Positions 38,428 through 47,192 of a stretch of DNA of 64,000 bases are shown here, one piece after another. The DNA is from a virus. The stretch is taken from IMG/VR virus record IMGVR_UViG_3300036398_002581, positions 1 to 64,000 of that record, one strand, 5' to 3'. Numbering within the stretch: position 1 is the stretch's first letter; every line of letters starts with the position of its first letter. The translations under genes and the position numbers were made by a program. The notes beneath the pieces were generated by a model. The model did no database searches and had not been told where the DNA came from. It was given only the letters and a program-made list of their open reading frames with translations.

Positions 38428-40193
38428 TCGAGTAGCTGGGCTGTGGCAATCAGGATGGAATCGCCAAGGTCGGAGACGTCCTGAAAAACCCAGCGGTAGG
38501 CTGTGTAGTTCGCGGGGCTTGCCAGCGTAAAATTGCTGGAGGGAGAACCGGACGAAAAGCTCTGACCGCTGCGCGAGTCCAACAGCGTCCAATCTGTCAG
38601 GTTGTCGCTGCCAAAAAACTTCCATTGAGTTGGCGATTCGCCATAGCCCGGAAATGCTACTCTCAGCATGTAGCCCGTAGTTCTGGATTTCTGCCCTTCT
38701 GGGAACGCATATTGCAATGTCCGAGCGGGGTTGTTGGAGCCAGCACGCTGAAACTGCGCCCACGTTGACGAGTCGCCGTCAAAAGCCATCCATCGCGGCT
38801 GAAAGGTGGGGCTTTCAATGTTATTGACGCCCGACACTTCGCCGCTGGGCGATGTGAGCGAAGTCATCGTCGGAATCGCACGGAACACGTCGCCCGGCGT
38901 CACGCTGCTCGTCGCGCTGGTGTACGCCCCTTGCCCAACGCCATTCACTGCCGCCACGCGGAAGACATAGCCCGTGCCGTTCGTCAGCCCGGTGACCGTC
39001 GCTGAAGTCGCGGTCGAGGTGCCGTCGCTGAACGTCGTCCACTCGCCCGGACCCGAAACAGAGCCAGCCCCGACGGGGTGCGCGGCGGTTGGCGCAGTGA
39101 ATGTAGTACCGCTGGGGTATCTCGCCGCCAGCGTCAGCCGAACGTCATCGATGTATCCCGGTGGTGCAAAAAAACTAGAGTTCCCATTGTTGTGTTCGCG
39201 GCCAAACGACACGTTTCCGCCCAGCAGATTGAGTGCCCCTGACACTCCCGTGGCTGACGTGCCCGGCGCGTTTTCGGCAGCGTTGGCGGCTTGCACCCCG
39301 TTCACATACACGCGCCATGTGCCGCTCTGTCGAACAATAGCGATATGCGACCATCCAGATGGGTTGTCAAACAATAGTTGCGTTACATCGTTTCGCTCTT
39401 CTATGTTGTCATACCGCACCGCCTCGACCGCCCACTGCGTGCCGTTGCGTCGCATCCGCAAATACGCAGTGTTGAAGTTGGGGGTATTCCACGACAGGAG
39501 CGTTTGATTGTCAGAGGTGCCAACTGACGCGAACGACTGCCACCACTCAAGCGTGAAATCACCAGTGCCTATCGCGGGTGCATTTGTCGTCGAAATACCC
39601 TGGACTGAGCCGCCGACCGGCAAACCACCCGCGCCAAACTTCTTGTTTGCAGTGTCGATTGTCGTGCTGCCGATTGCAGTGAACGTCGTGTTTGTGGTTG
39701 ATGCGTCCGCGAAGCTTGAGTCCAGCGGCAGCAGCAGTTTGACGCTTGACCATTGATTGTCGCCGGGGATTGACGACCCCTGCGACTGATACTGCACGAC
39801 ATAGTCGGTGATCGGCGTCTGAGCCAGCACGGTCGGTGCAGTCCACGAGAGAGAGACTTGTGCGTTGGCAGCGGATGTCGTCAGGCTCGTAGGAGCAGGC
39901 GGCACGAAGAACGCTCGCAGCGTCGTGTCTTCGCCGCCACCGCCGCTAGCCGCCAGCACACCACTTGTAATGGTCAGGCCGTTGCCGACAATCACCGCAC
40001 CCGCCGCAGTGGTTGTCGCAAGCGGGAGCCGCGCCGACGCCACCGTGCCAGACGTGAGCGACGATGCGTCCGTAGAGCCGCCGCCGCTCACAGGCGTCAA
40101 CTGCCAGACACCGAGGCCAGCGTAGGTATACGAACGCCCATTCTGGACGGATTGCTGCCCTATCGACGGACTGGATGGAAAGGAGAACGGCAT
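38424..40193 (-). CDS. Receptor-binding fibre with Fn3, LamG and F5/8C-like domains
   Basis: 589 aa. After an N-terminal fibre attachment segment, residues about 95-140 begin an Fn3 domain (PTSLTTSAANAQVSLSWTAP). This is interrupted by a LamG/concanavalin-like domain (about 145-365, with FTLEWWQSFAS, WRVYVNGVQ and GYIDDVRLTLAARYPSG). The Fn3 then resumes (SATVTGLTNGTGYVFRVAAVN). The C-terminus (RWMAFDGDSSTWAQFQ ... WTLLDSRSGQ) is F5/8 type C-like. All three bind glycans in other proteins. Confidence 0.78.
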   Translation of the reverse strand: MPFSFPSSPSIGQQSVQNGRSYTYAGLGVWQLTPVSGGGSTDASSLTSGTVASARLPLATTTAAGAVIVGNGLTITSGVLAASGGGGEDTTLRAFFVPPAPTSLTTSAANAQVSLSWTAPTVLAQTPITDYVVQYQSQGSSIPGDNQWSSVKLLLPLDSSFADASTTNTTFTAIGSTTIDTANKKFGAGGLPVGGSVQGISTTNAPAIGTGDFTLEWWQSFASVGTSDNQTLLSWNTPNFNTAYLRMRRNGTQWAVEAVRYDNIEERNDVTQLLFDNPSGWSHIAIVRQSGTWRVYVNGVQAANAAENAPGTSATGVSGALNLLGGNVSFGREHNNGNSSFFAPPGYIDDVRLTLAARYPSGTTFTAPTAAHPVGAGSVSGPGEWTTFSDGTSTATSATVTGLTNGTGYVFRVAAVNGVGQGAYTSATSSVTPGDVFRAIPTMTSLTSPSGEVSGVNNIESPTFQPRWMAFDGDSSTWAQFQRAGSNNPARTLQYAFPEGQKSRTTGYMLRVAFPGYGESPTQWKFFGSDNLTDWTLLDSRSGQSFSSGSPSSNFTLASPANYTAYRWVFQDVSDLGDSILIATAQLLE

Positions 40194-40202
40194 GTGGATA
40201 CC

Positions 40203-42794
40203 CTAAAACGTAATGCTTCCAGACTGCGTGAACGTGTAGACTGTTTGACCGCCAACGATTGTGACGGTCGGCGATCCGGTGGTAGCAGCGGCCGTAAGAC
40301 TCGTGCGAATGATGAAAATTCCACTGCCGCCGTTTCCACCAACCCAATCGCTGGTACCGCTAAATGCGCCGCCGCCGCCGCCTGAGCCAGTGTTGGGCAG
40401 CGCGGCCTGACCGTTGCCCGAGATGCCGCCGCTATTTATCAGGTTGCCATTGCCGCCACCGGCAACGCCAAGCCCGGCGGTGTGTGTCGGGCAGTTGAAA
40501 AGTGGGCCGTCCATCGCACCGCCCCCACCGCCGCCAGCAACCAACAACGTCGCGCCACCGATGTCGCTTGATGTTCCGTTGCCGCCGCTGCCCGCAACGT
40601 AACCGTCAGCGTTACCGCCTGCGGACGTTGACCCGCCGCCGCCGCCGCCAGTGCGGACGCAACTAGATGGCGACGATCCGCTATTGCCGCCAGAAAAACC
40701 CGCACCAGAAGTGCCTGCGCCGCCCTGAATTTGTCCTGCACCGTCAGGATGCCCACCACCAGCACCGCCGCCAGACGGCCCCGCTGCACCCTGCGCCTCG
40801 CTGCTTCTCACACCGCCACCACCGCCGCCACCGGCCGCAATCAGCGTCACGCCGCCGCCAGAAAAGCTCGAAGCCGCACCGTTTCCGCCGTTGCCGGTCG
40901 TGCCCACGCCGCCGCTGCCAATCACGACCGAATACGTTACGTTGCGTGTCAGGGACAGGTCTGTGGCAGTGGCGACCCGGCCTGCGCCGCCGCCGCCGCC
41001 TGCACAACCACCGCCTGCGCCGCCGCCTCCGACGAGTAGGTATCTCGCCACTATGCCATAATAAGTCGAGTCGTCCTCGCCCTCTGGCCCAAGCTCGATG
41101 TATACGGCGGCGTCAGTGTCCCAGCGATAGAACCGGCTAGAGTTGATCGCAAGGTACACGACGTTTGCTGCACCCGTGGCAGGCAGGGCGGCAATACTGG
41201 CGAACGTGACCACGCCACCGCTACCGCCGCTACCGCTCGCCGCCAGCACGCCGTCGGTGACCGACAGACCGTTGCCGACAATCACCGCGCCCGCCGCCGT
41301 GGTCGTCGCAAGCGGGAGCCGCGCCGCTGCAAGAGTTCCAGAGGTGATGTCGCCTGCGTTTGTCGAGCCAGCAGCAGCCCACGCCCCGTCGCCTCGCAGA
41401 AACGTCGTAGACGACGCCGTGCCCGAACTGCCGAGATGGGCGAGCGTTATCGTGCCCGTGCGACCCGCCACGCTCTGCACGGGTGCCGACGCAAGCTCGA
41501 CGTATGCCGAGCCGCTCCATCTGTATATTTTCCGCGTATCAACGGCCACATAGACCACGCCCGCGTCGCCAGTGCCTGGAAACGCAGAGAGGCTTGCCGC
41601 CTCTCGAACGTCGTCTAAGAACGTCGGCAGTTGGCTGCTGGGAACCAAGCCCCCAACGAGTGTTGCATAGCTGCCGGCAGCCTGCTTGCCGTCGAGTGCC
41701 GCTTGCAGCCCCGTCACGTCGCTGACGGCGTGCTGGTGGGCTGCGGGTGCGAATGTCAGCGGGACATTCGTGAGGTTTGTGTAGCTGATCACTGGCACAG
41801 AATGCACATGGTCAGCCCGCGCAGCGGTGAGCGCCGACCCTGCCGACGCTACCCCCAGCGGTTGCGGCGTCTCGTCGGCGAGGCTCGACGTTCCGTCAGC
41901 GCCCCTCGGTATGGTGAAGTTCAGGGTCACGGTGCCACCGCTGGTCACGGTGTCGATCTTCGCGCTCGAGCCCGCGGCCCCCGTCGCAACCGAGCCCACC
42001 TGGACGGTCGTGTACGGCCCGCCGTCACCTTGCGGGCCTTGTGGCCCCTGCGGGATGACAAACGAAATCTGCTGCGACGGGGCGTTGCCAGTGATGCTCA
42101 CCGCAGCCGTCGCGGCCGTCGTGACGCTGACGCTGCCGACAGAGAGCGAGTTCGCTGGCCCCACTTCCCCCTGAATTCCTTGAATCCCTTGAGCCCCAGT
42201 CGCGCCCTGGGGCAGGACAAGATTCAAGGTCTGCGTCAGCCCGGTGCCGGTCAGGGTGGCCGCCGCGTCTACACCCGTGACTACGGTGCCGATTTGGAGC
42301 GTTGTCGCCGGCCCCTGCGGCCCCTGCGGCAGCACGAACGAGAGCGATTGCGACGGTGCGGTGCCGCTGATGCTGACAGCCGCCGTCGTGCCTGTGCTGA
42401 CGCTGCCGATCGACAGAGAGTTCGCTGGGCCGGTTGGCCCTGGCTGGAGCACGAACGAAAGTGACTGCGACGGTGCGGTGCCGCTGATGCTGACGGCAGC
42501 CGTTGTGCCGGTGCTCACGCTGCCGATCGACAGGGAGTTCGCTGGGCCGGCGACTCCGGTGAACCCGCGAGGCAGGGCGAAATTGAACTTGGCAGCGTAG
42601 GCTGTGCCGACATTCGTGATGCTGGCCGTCTGCGTCGAGTCGAGGATTGTGATCGACCCCGCCTCGATCGTCGCCGCCGCCCCGTTACCGCCGCCAATCG
42701 TCTGATTGCCGACGTTGACTTTGACGGTGTCGCCGTTGCCGACGACGCTGTTGATGCTCGTCGAACCGACGACAACGACGCTGATTTCGCTCAT
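40203..42794 (-). CDS. Large tail fibre with collagen-like repeats and Gly-rich tip
   Basis: 863 aa, start 42794 (ATGA overlap). Residues 60-300 hold about six repeats of roughly 38 aa built on GPANSLSIGSVSTGTTAAVS...; two adjacent copies are nearly identical. The shaft has ADHVH and LQAALDGKQ segments typical of fibres. The last 270 residues are Gly-rich (LLVGGGGAGGG ... GSGGVG), a Gly_rich_2-type receptor-binding tip as in some phage adhesins. Confidence 0.8.
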   Translation of the reverse strand: MSEISVVVVGSTSINSVVGNGDTVKVNVGNQTIGGGNGAAATIEAGSITILDSTQTASITNVGTAYAAKFNFALPRGFTGVAGPANSLSIGSVSTGTTAAVSISGTAPSQSLSFVLQPGPTGPANSLSIGSVSTGTTAAVSISGTAPSQSLSFVLPQGPQGPATTLQIGTVVTGVDAAATLTGTGLTQTLNLVLPQGATGAQGIQGIQGEVGPANSLSVGSVSVTTAATAAVSITGNAPSQQISFVIPQGPQGPQGDGGPYTTVQVGSVATGAAGSSAKIDTVTSGGTVTLNFTIPRGADGTSSLADETPQPLGVASAGSALTAARADHVHSVPVISYTNLTNVPLTFAPAAHQHAVSDVTGLQAALDGKQAAGSYATLVGGLVPSSQLPTFLDDVREAASLSAFPGTGDAGVVYVAVDTRKIYRWSGSAYVELASAPVQSVAGRTGTITLAHLGSSGTASSTTFLRGDGAWAAAGSTNAGDITSGTLAAARLPLATTTAAGAVIVGNGLSVTDGVLAASGSGGSGGVVTFASIAALPATGAANVVYLAINSSRFYRWDTDAAVYIELGPEGEDDSTYYGIVARYLLVGGGGAGGGCAGGGGGAGRVATATDLSLTRNVTYSVVIGSGGVGTTGNGGNGAASSFSGGGVTLIAAGGGGGGGVRSSEAQGAAGPSGGGAGGGHPDGAGQIQGGAGTSGAGFSGGNSGSSPSSCVRTGGGGGGSTSAGGNADGYVAGSGGNGTSSDIGGATLLVAGGGGGGAMDGPLFNCPTHTAGLGVAGGGNGNLINSGGISGNGQAALPNTGSGGGGGAFSGTSDWVGGNGGSGIFIIRTSLTAAATTGSPTVTIVGGQTVYTFTQSGSITF

Positions 42795-43156
42795 GGTGCC
42801 ACCGCCGTCACGCTGCCGCTGACGATGGTGCGAGTGATCTCGCCAGGGGCCACCCACCGGAGAAACCAGCGGTAGTTGTTGTTCGGGGAAAGCATGGCTG
42901 TCTGGGTTTCCGAGAGGCCCAGAATCATGGTCCCGGTCGCGGTGTCAGTGATGCCTATCGTCGGGGCCGTTACCGTCTGCCCGAAGCTGTTGATCGTCCC
43001 CACGCCACCGCCACCACTGGTGATGTCCGTCTGGTAGATGAACGACGTGAATGTGTAGCCGGAAACCGACCTTTGCAGGTTGAGTGCGACGTTGACCTCG
43101 TCAGAAGGGACAAATCGCAGGTCTAAAACGCCTGGAAGCTGCTCGAAGGTAGCGAT
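42791..43156 (-). CDS. Baseplate Ig-like protein with probable AUC start
   Basis: About 121 aa. Homologous to 37975-38295 along its whole length: ATFEQLPGVLDLRF matches the start of that protein, GYTFTSFIYQTDIT its second strand, and LSETQTAMLSPNNNYRWFLRW its end. The open frame between the upstream stop and the homologous N-terminus has no ATG, GTG or TTG. AAAGAGGTGACGCC precedes an AUC at 43156. Either AUC is the start, or there is a sequence error. Confidence 0.6.
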   Translation of the reverse strand: MATFEQLPGVLDLRFVPSDEVNVALNLQRSVSGYTFTSFIYQTDITSGGGGVGTINSFGQTVTAPTIGITDTATGTMILGLSETQTAMLSPNNNYRWFLRWVAPGEITRTIVSGSVTAVAP

Positions 43157-43168
43157 GGCGTCACCTCT

Positions 43169-43468
43169 TTAATTGTGTGGCGCTTCGCCGGTCTTCTTGA
43201 CTACGGCCTGCCGAATTTCCTGCTGGCCGGCGGCGATCTCTTGGAGGGTCTCAGCTTGTTTGAATTGGGTCTTCCCGATCTCGTCGAGCGTCTCTCTCGT
43301 GGAATCAAGGAACTCGGTGTGCGATTTCACGATCGGAACGACCACGGTTCCATGCAGGGTCACGGCCGCGTCCCGCAGAAACCAGACCAGGACAACCAAA
43401 AGCACGACGGGAACGCCGAACCTCTCGGCCACGCGGAACGCGGCCTCAACGAACGATTCGCTGCTCAT
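43169..43468 (-). CDS. Membrane-anchored coiled-coil protein, holin-like
   Basis: 99 aa. One transmembrane helix (VPVVLLVVLVWFL, residues 19-32), then a coiled coil (HTEFLDSTRETLDEIGKTQFKQ). Resembles XhlA-like or T4-T-like small holins. Placed at the end of the baseplate genes. A TAGGCTAC box (43502-43509) lies 36 bases upstream. Confidence 0.6.
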   Translation of the reverse strand: MSSESFVEAAFRVAERFGVPVVLLVVLVWFLRDAAVTLHGTVVVPIVKSHTEFLDSTRETLDEIGKTQFKQAETLQEIAAGQQEIRQAVVKKTGEAPHN

Positions 43469-43510
43469 CTGGAACTCCGCGAAGCCACAAAATGTAGGCC
43501 GGTAGCCTAT

Positions 43511-44038
43511 CTAAATTGTAGCAGCGGGCAGTTGCGTTCTGAGATCATCCAGGGAGCCTGAGTTGTCGATAGTTCTGGCGATCAGGTGGTCGCTCACCCC
43601 GGCTTCGCTCTGGTGCGCCGCTGTGTCGCCAGAGAGGCACCTCCACCCCAGCCGGACGACCCTCCACACCTCGCCCCCGGCGGCGACGATCGCCTGGGCC
43701 TCGTTGTCGAACCGCACGTCGGTGATCACGACGCCGCGGCCCGCAGCCAGCTCGGCCTTGGCCCGCTCCATTGCGATGCGAATCCAGATTTCTGAATGAA
43801 TGGTGTCCCGCCCCCATTCAGTCCCAAGACTCTGGAGCATCTGCCTGGGGGACTTGCCGAGCCAGGGGAGGACGGCTTCCTTCACGTCCCGGTCTTGCAG
43901 CCTGCTGACCGGGATGCCAGTAATCGTCGAGACGCACTCGTAGAGCGGGTCGGCGAAGGCGATCTGCCGGCAATCCGTAAGAAATTCTGCCACGGTATTC
44001 TTCCCGGCCCCCGCGGGGCCGCAGAGTCCAATTAGCAC
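43511..44038 (-). CDS. Deoxynucleoside monophosphate kinase
   Basis: 175 aa. GTG start four bases before the deaminase stop. LIGLCGPAGAGKNTVAEFL (Walker A), IAFADPLYE, LGKSPRQMLQSLGTEWGRD (T4 gp1-type signature) and VVITDVRFDNEA. Makes dNDPs for phage DNA synthesis. Confidence 0.87.
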   Translation of the reverse strand: MLIGLCGPAGAGKNTVAEFLTDCRQIAFADPLYECVSTITGIPVSRLQDRDVKEAVLPWLGKSPRQMLQSLGTEWGRDTIHSEIWIRIAMERAKAELAAGRGVVITDVRFDNEAQAIVAAGGEVWRVVRLGWRCLSGDTAAHQSEAGVSDHLIARTIDNSGSLDDLRTQLPAATI

Positions 44039-44511
44039 TGGAAATCCCTCCCATCGAAGCGGATCGTGACCCCTACGCTGCCTGCCAGGAGCCTCTGGCT
44101 GACGCCGGCCTCCTCGAGCATCTTCTCGGCCATCTCCACGTTGAGCAGCCATCGGGCCGGCGTGGCGTTGCGGAGGGAGATGAGCCCGACGACCTCTGTG
44201 ATGCCTGCCTGGATGATCGCCCTGGCACAGTCGGTGCAGGCGAACCACGGGCAGTAGAGCGTCGCGCCGGCCGTCGCCACTCCCATCTCAGCGGCCTTGT
44301 AGATCGCCGCGCGTTCGGCGTGCTCGACGAAGTCGTACTTGAGGAGGCGAGCCAGCCTGTGTTCATGCCGAGCCACCCCCGGCGGAAAGCAGTTGGCTGC
44401 GTAGATGGTTCCAGACGCCGCCACCAGCACAGCCCCATTCTGCGTGTCAGGGTCGTGGGAGTGCTGCGCGGCGTAGCGGCAGGCATCGTGGAGCCGGTCG
44501 AGGTCGCTCAT
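44032..44511 (-). CDS. dCMP deaminase
   Basis: 159 aa, start 44511 (ATGA overlap). HAERAAIYKAAEMG (zinc His, catalytic Glu) and LYCPWFACTDCARAI (zinc Cys pair). Converts dCMP to dUMP for dTMP synthesis. Coupled with the dNMP kinase. Confidence 0.88.
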   Translation of the reverse strand: MSDLDRLHDACRYAAQHSHDPDTQNGAVLVAASGTIYAANCFPPGVARHEHRLARLLKYDFVEHAERAAIYKAAEMGVATAGATLYCPWFACTDCARAIIQAGITEVVGLISLRNATPARWLLNVEMAEKMLEEAGVSQRLLAGSVGVTIRFDGRDFQC

Positions 44512-45683
44512 CGGGTCGGCCCCGCGATGTGCATGGCTGTGAGGCCGCCTTCGGGGAGGTAGATAAATGTTTCCATGCACTGGCGCGAGCAAATGTAGCC
44601 GCTCCCCGAATGCCACTCATCCGGCGGAGTGATCGAGGGGGCGGTTCTAAGCACCACTGAATCCACAGACTCGATCGACCGTTCGGCGGCCTGGGCGTGG
44701 TAGTGGCCGGTGTGGAACTCTCGATACCAGCACCGCGACCACTCGGCCGATGCTTCCATCGCCATGATCTGCGGCAGCCGCTTCTTCGCTTTGTCGCCGT
44801 GGGCCGCGCCGATCAAGTTGCTGCCATGCGTGACGTATTGCCGCCGCGTGTAGCGAGGGGATACTGCGACCCTGCCATCGTTTCGGAAACGCTCTTGCAG
44901 GATGCGCCGAAACGCAGCCGTCAAGGTCTCGTCGTGATTCCCGTTGACGACAAGCACGTCTGTTGGGACGGTGGTAGCAGACCGCTCGACAAGACCGATG
45001 AGCGTGTCGCAGCCGACTTGGATCATCTTCTGAAACCGCCCGTCGTTGTCCTGCGGCGTCCCCGCCGTCGTGTTCCCGGCAGGCCCGTCGGCGTTGAAAA
45101 GGTCACCAAGGAACAGGATCGTGCGGCGGGCCGGCTGATAAGAGTCGCCTATATCGATCAGGGACATCCCCGCCTCGCCGACCATCTTCTCGGCAATCGA
45201 CAGATCGTAGTCATCGTGGCCGGTCGACTTCGCCCAGGCGTATTTTCCGAAATGGGTGTCAGCAATGACGACAACCTGCCACAGGTCGCCTCGCCCCTTG
45301 GGCTTGTTTGGCTTCTGCTTCGTCCTGGGCAAGTTCGCCCCGGCGATCATCGCCTCGACGATTTCCTTGACTCCTGGGCCTGCCTTGGGCTTGAGCCTCA
45401 CCCACACGCGATGAAGTTCGGTAACCGTCGGTTCGCCGCTTGCGTCGGCGGTCGCGACCTCCCATTTGGTGGCTTCAGATGCGGCTACATCGTATTTGGA
45501 TAAGTCAGCCTCGATGTGCTCGAGGAGATCGGCGACCGTTTTGATTCGACGGCTCGTCGACCTCGCCTCGAGTACGTCGCCGTCGCGCCGCTGCGTCACC
45601 TGCTCGGCGTCTTGGGCCGGCTTCGGGGTGGACGCCGCTGCTGCGGCCGAGAGGATGTCGCCGGTTAGCCCTGTGTCAGCCAT
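44508..45683 (-). CDS. Calcineurin-like metallophosphoesterase
   Basis: 391 aa. VVIADTHFGK, LFLGDLFNADG, VNGNHDE and FHTGHYHA give the dimetal site. N-terminal 110 residues: an acidic linker then a small alpha/beta domain, as in other phage members. Could be a DNA exonuclease (SbcD-like) or a nucleotide phosphatase. Confidence 0.83.
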   Translation of the reverse strand: MADTGLTGDILSAAAAASTPKPAQDAEQVTQRRDGDVLEARSTSRRIKTVADLLEHIEADLSKYDVAASEATKWEVATADASGEPTVTELHRVWVRLKPKAGPGVKEIVEAMIAGANLPRTKQKPNKPKGRGDLWQVVVIADTHFGKYAWAKSTGHDDYDLSIAEKMVGEAGMSLIDIGDSYQPARRTILFLGDLFNADGPAGNTTAGTPQDNDGRFQKMIQVGCDTLIGLVERSATTVPTDVLVVNGNHDETLTAAFRRILQERFRNDGRVAVSPRYTRRQYVTHGSNLIGAAHGDKAKKRLPQIMAMEASAEWSRCWYREFHTGHYHAQAAERSIESVDSVVLRTAPSITPPDEWHSGSGYICSRQCMETFIYLPEGGLTAMHIAGPTR

Positions 45684-45910
45684 CGTTGCACCTGTCGGTA
45701 TTTGACGACCTCGTAGCCGCGTGCCGCGAGCTTGTCGACGATCGTCTTCGCCATCTGGCTGGCCGAGACTCCGCTGGCCTTGGCCGTCTTTCGCCAGGAG
45801 TCGCGGACCTCAAGGATTGCGCTTTGGTGCTCTTCGGACAGAGCGCTGAACCAGCTTTGGTTTCCTGCCGACGGCTTTGCGCTTTCCAGAATCTCCTTCG
45901 CCAAGTCCAT
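45665..45910 (-). CDS. Small HTH-like protein, 81 aa
   Basis: Start 45910. The C-terminal half (SASQMAKTIVDKLAARGYEV then VQRWLTQ) resembles a small HTH. It overlaps 45810-46031 by 101 bases in another frame. Confidence 0.5.
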   Translation of the reverse strand: MDLAKEILESAKPSAGNQSWFSALSEEHQSAILEVRDSWRKTAKASGVSASQMAKTIVDKLAARGYEVVKYRQVQRWLTQG

Positions 45911-46031
45911 CCGTTTTGCCCTTGAGGTGAATCCACCCGTCTTCGTCGGGGACGCCGCCGCCCGTAATCTCGTCGTCGTCGTCATCCGAGAAGACGAACC
46001 CCTTCGCGTCAGGTGGAGGTGCCTTGCCCAT
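45810..46031 (-). CDS. Acidic-to-basic small protein, 73 aa
   Basis: Acidic first half (KGFVFSDDDDDEITGGG) and basic last third. It begins at an ATG six bases below a promoter -10 box. The last third overlaps the next gene, so its true end is uncertain. Confidence 0.45.
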   Translation of the reverse strand: MGKAPPPDAKGFVFSDDDDDEITGGGVPDEDGWIHLKGKTDGLGEGDSGKRKAVGRKPKLVQRSVRRAPKRNP

Positions 46032-46037
46032 AGGGAT

Positions 46038-46066
46038 AGTGTCGCCTAGTAGGCTTTAGGGGTCAA
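46038..46066 (-). promoter_or_regulatory. Promoter TTGACC-17-GACACT, leaderless placement
   Basis: -35 TTGACC (46066-46061), 17-base spacer, -10 GACACT (46043-46038), six bases, ATG at 46031. Same layout as the promoter at 16753-16781. Confidence 0.55.
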
Positions 46067-46541
46067 TGCTGTTTTTGGTTGCAGGCGTGCTAGCAGCGAC
46101 CGGCCCCCACTTGCCAGCCGGGCAGGATTGGTCGGCCCACGAGAGCTTGCTGACATAACCCGCAGCCCTCGACACCGAGCATCCGCAGAGGTTGCAGGCG
46201 TTGTTTTGGAGGTGCTCGCAGTCCAGGCATATGTCGTGCCTTCTGATGATCTCCTCATCGCTGCATGTCGGCATCCCCGCAGCGACGTGCGAGACAGCGG
46301 CAATAGCGAAGTTCCTTACCTTGGCGAGGAACGAGGGCGCGTCGGTGCGGGCGAGGTCGGTCATGGGTTCTAGCCGCAACGGCTCGTATCCCGCCCTGGG
46401 CGTCCTTGGGAACGCCGGATGCTCCACGTCAATCGTCCAATCGTCGCCGTCCTGCGAGACTACACATGGCAGAACCTCGTCAAGCGTGTAGCCTCGCTCG
46501 GCGCAACGGGCTTCAAGGTGCGAACGGTGGCATGTGATCAT
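46056..46541 (-). CDS. Cys-rich tail-module protein, 161 aa
   Basis: Start 46541 (ATGA overlap). N-terminal CHRSHLEARCAERGYTLDEV; C-terminal CLDCEHLQNNACNLCGCSV and SWADQSCPAGKW, a CxxC...CxxCxC zinc pattern. Often found near phage tail tip genes. Function unknown. Confidence 0.55.
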   Translation of the reverse strand: MITCHRSHLEARCAERGYTLDEVLPCVVSQDGDDWTIDVEHPAFPRTPRAGYEPLRLEPMTDLARTDAPSFLAKVRNFAIAAVSHVAAGMPTCSDEEIIRRHDICLDCEHLQNNACNLCGCSVSRAAGYVSKLSWADQSCPAGKWGPVAASTPATKNSIDP

Positions 46542-47191
46542 GGGAGCGGGTTTCCGCAGGAAGCCAAGCACTGCACGTTAGTGCCGTAAGGCCCGCTCAC
46601 GGCAGGAAAGCCGCCCAGAAACTCCGACCTGTCACAAAAATCCGGCGGGTTGCCCGTCACGATTAGCTCTATCTCTGGCGGCTCTTGAAAGAAATCCTGC
46701 CAGAGCGCCTCGCCGCAGGGCGTTGTGCCTCCTACGTCATTCACACCGAACTGCGTCACCACTGCGGCGGCGTCGAGCGACGCAAACGAAAAACGATAGG
46801 AGCGTTGTCGCCCAAATAAATACAGTGGCCCATGATCTATCAGGCAGCCTATCCCGCCTCCAAAAATCTCTGCGGTTCGCTGCCCAGTACGTCGACAGCA
46901 GGATGGCAAGGCGTAACGACCATCGGCGTTTTGGGACCAGCCGATCTGAATGCTGGCGGTTGCGTCATAGTGTGGATTTTGGCCCGTGTCAGTGCATCGC
47001 CCTAAGAATGAAGAAAACCGCCCAGTGCCAGAAAGACCGCCCGAGGTTGTCCCGCATGCACCGTTAGCGCCTTGGGGGGCCAGCACTAGCGTCGACACGC
47101 CCGTGACTGGTCCCCAGGTCGCGCGAATGCGGATTTCTTTTTGGCAAGGGCTTGGTGCGTGGCAGTATTTTACGCAGCACGGGCAAACCAT
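46538..47191 (-). CDS. Cys-rich hypothetical tail-module protein, 217 aa
   Basis: Start 47191, four bases after the previous stop. MVCPCCVKYCHAPSPCQ at the N-terminus and Cys throughout (GCLIDH, TPCGEALW, CDRSEF, CLASCGN). Predicted beta-rich. May be a disulfide- or zinc-stabilised tail tip component. Confidence 0.5.
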   Translation of the reverse strand: MVCPCCVKYCHAPSPCQKEIRIRATWGPVTGVSTLVLAPQGANGACGTTSGGLSGTGRFSSFLGRCTDTGQNPHYDATASIQIGWSQNADGRYALPSCCRRTGQRTAEIFGGGIGCLIDHGPLYLFGRQRSYRFSFASLDAAAVVTQFGVNDVGGTTPCGEALWQDFFQEPPEIELIVTGNPPDFCDRSEFLGGFPAVSGPYGTNVQCLASCGNPLP

Positions 47192-47192
47192 G

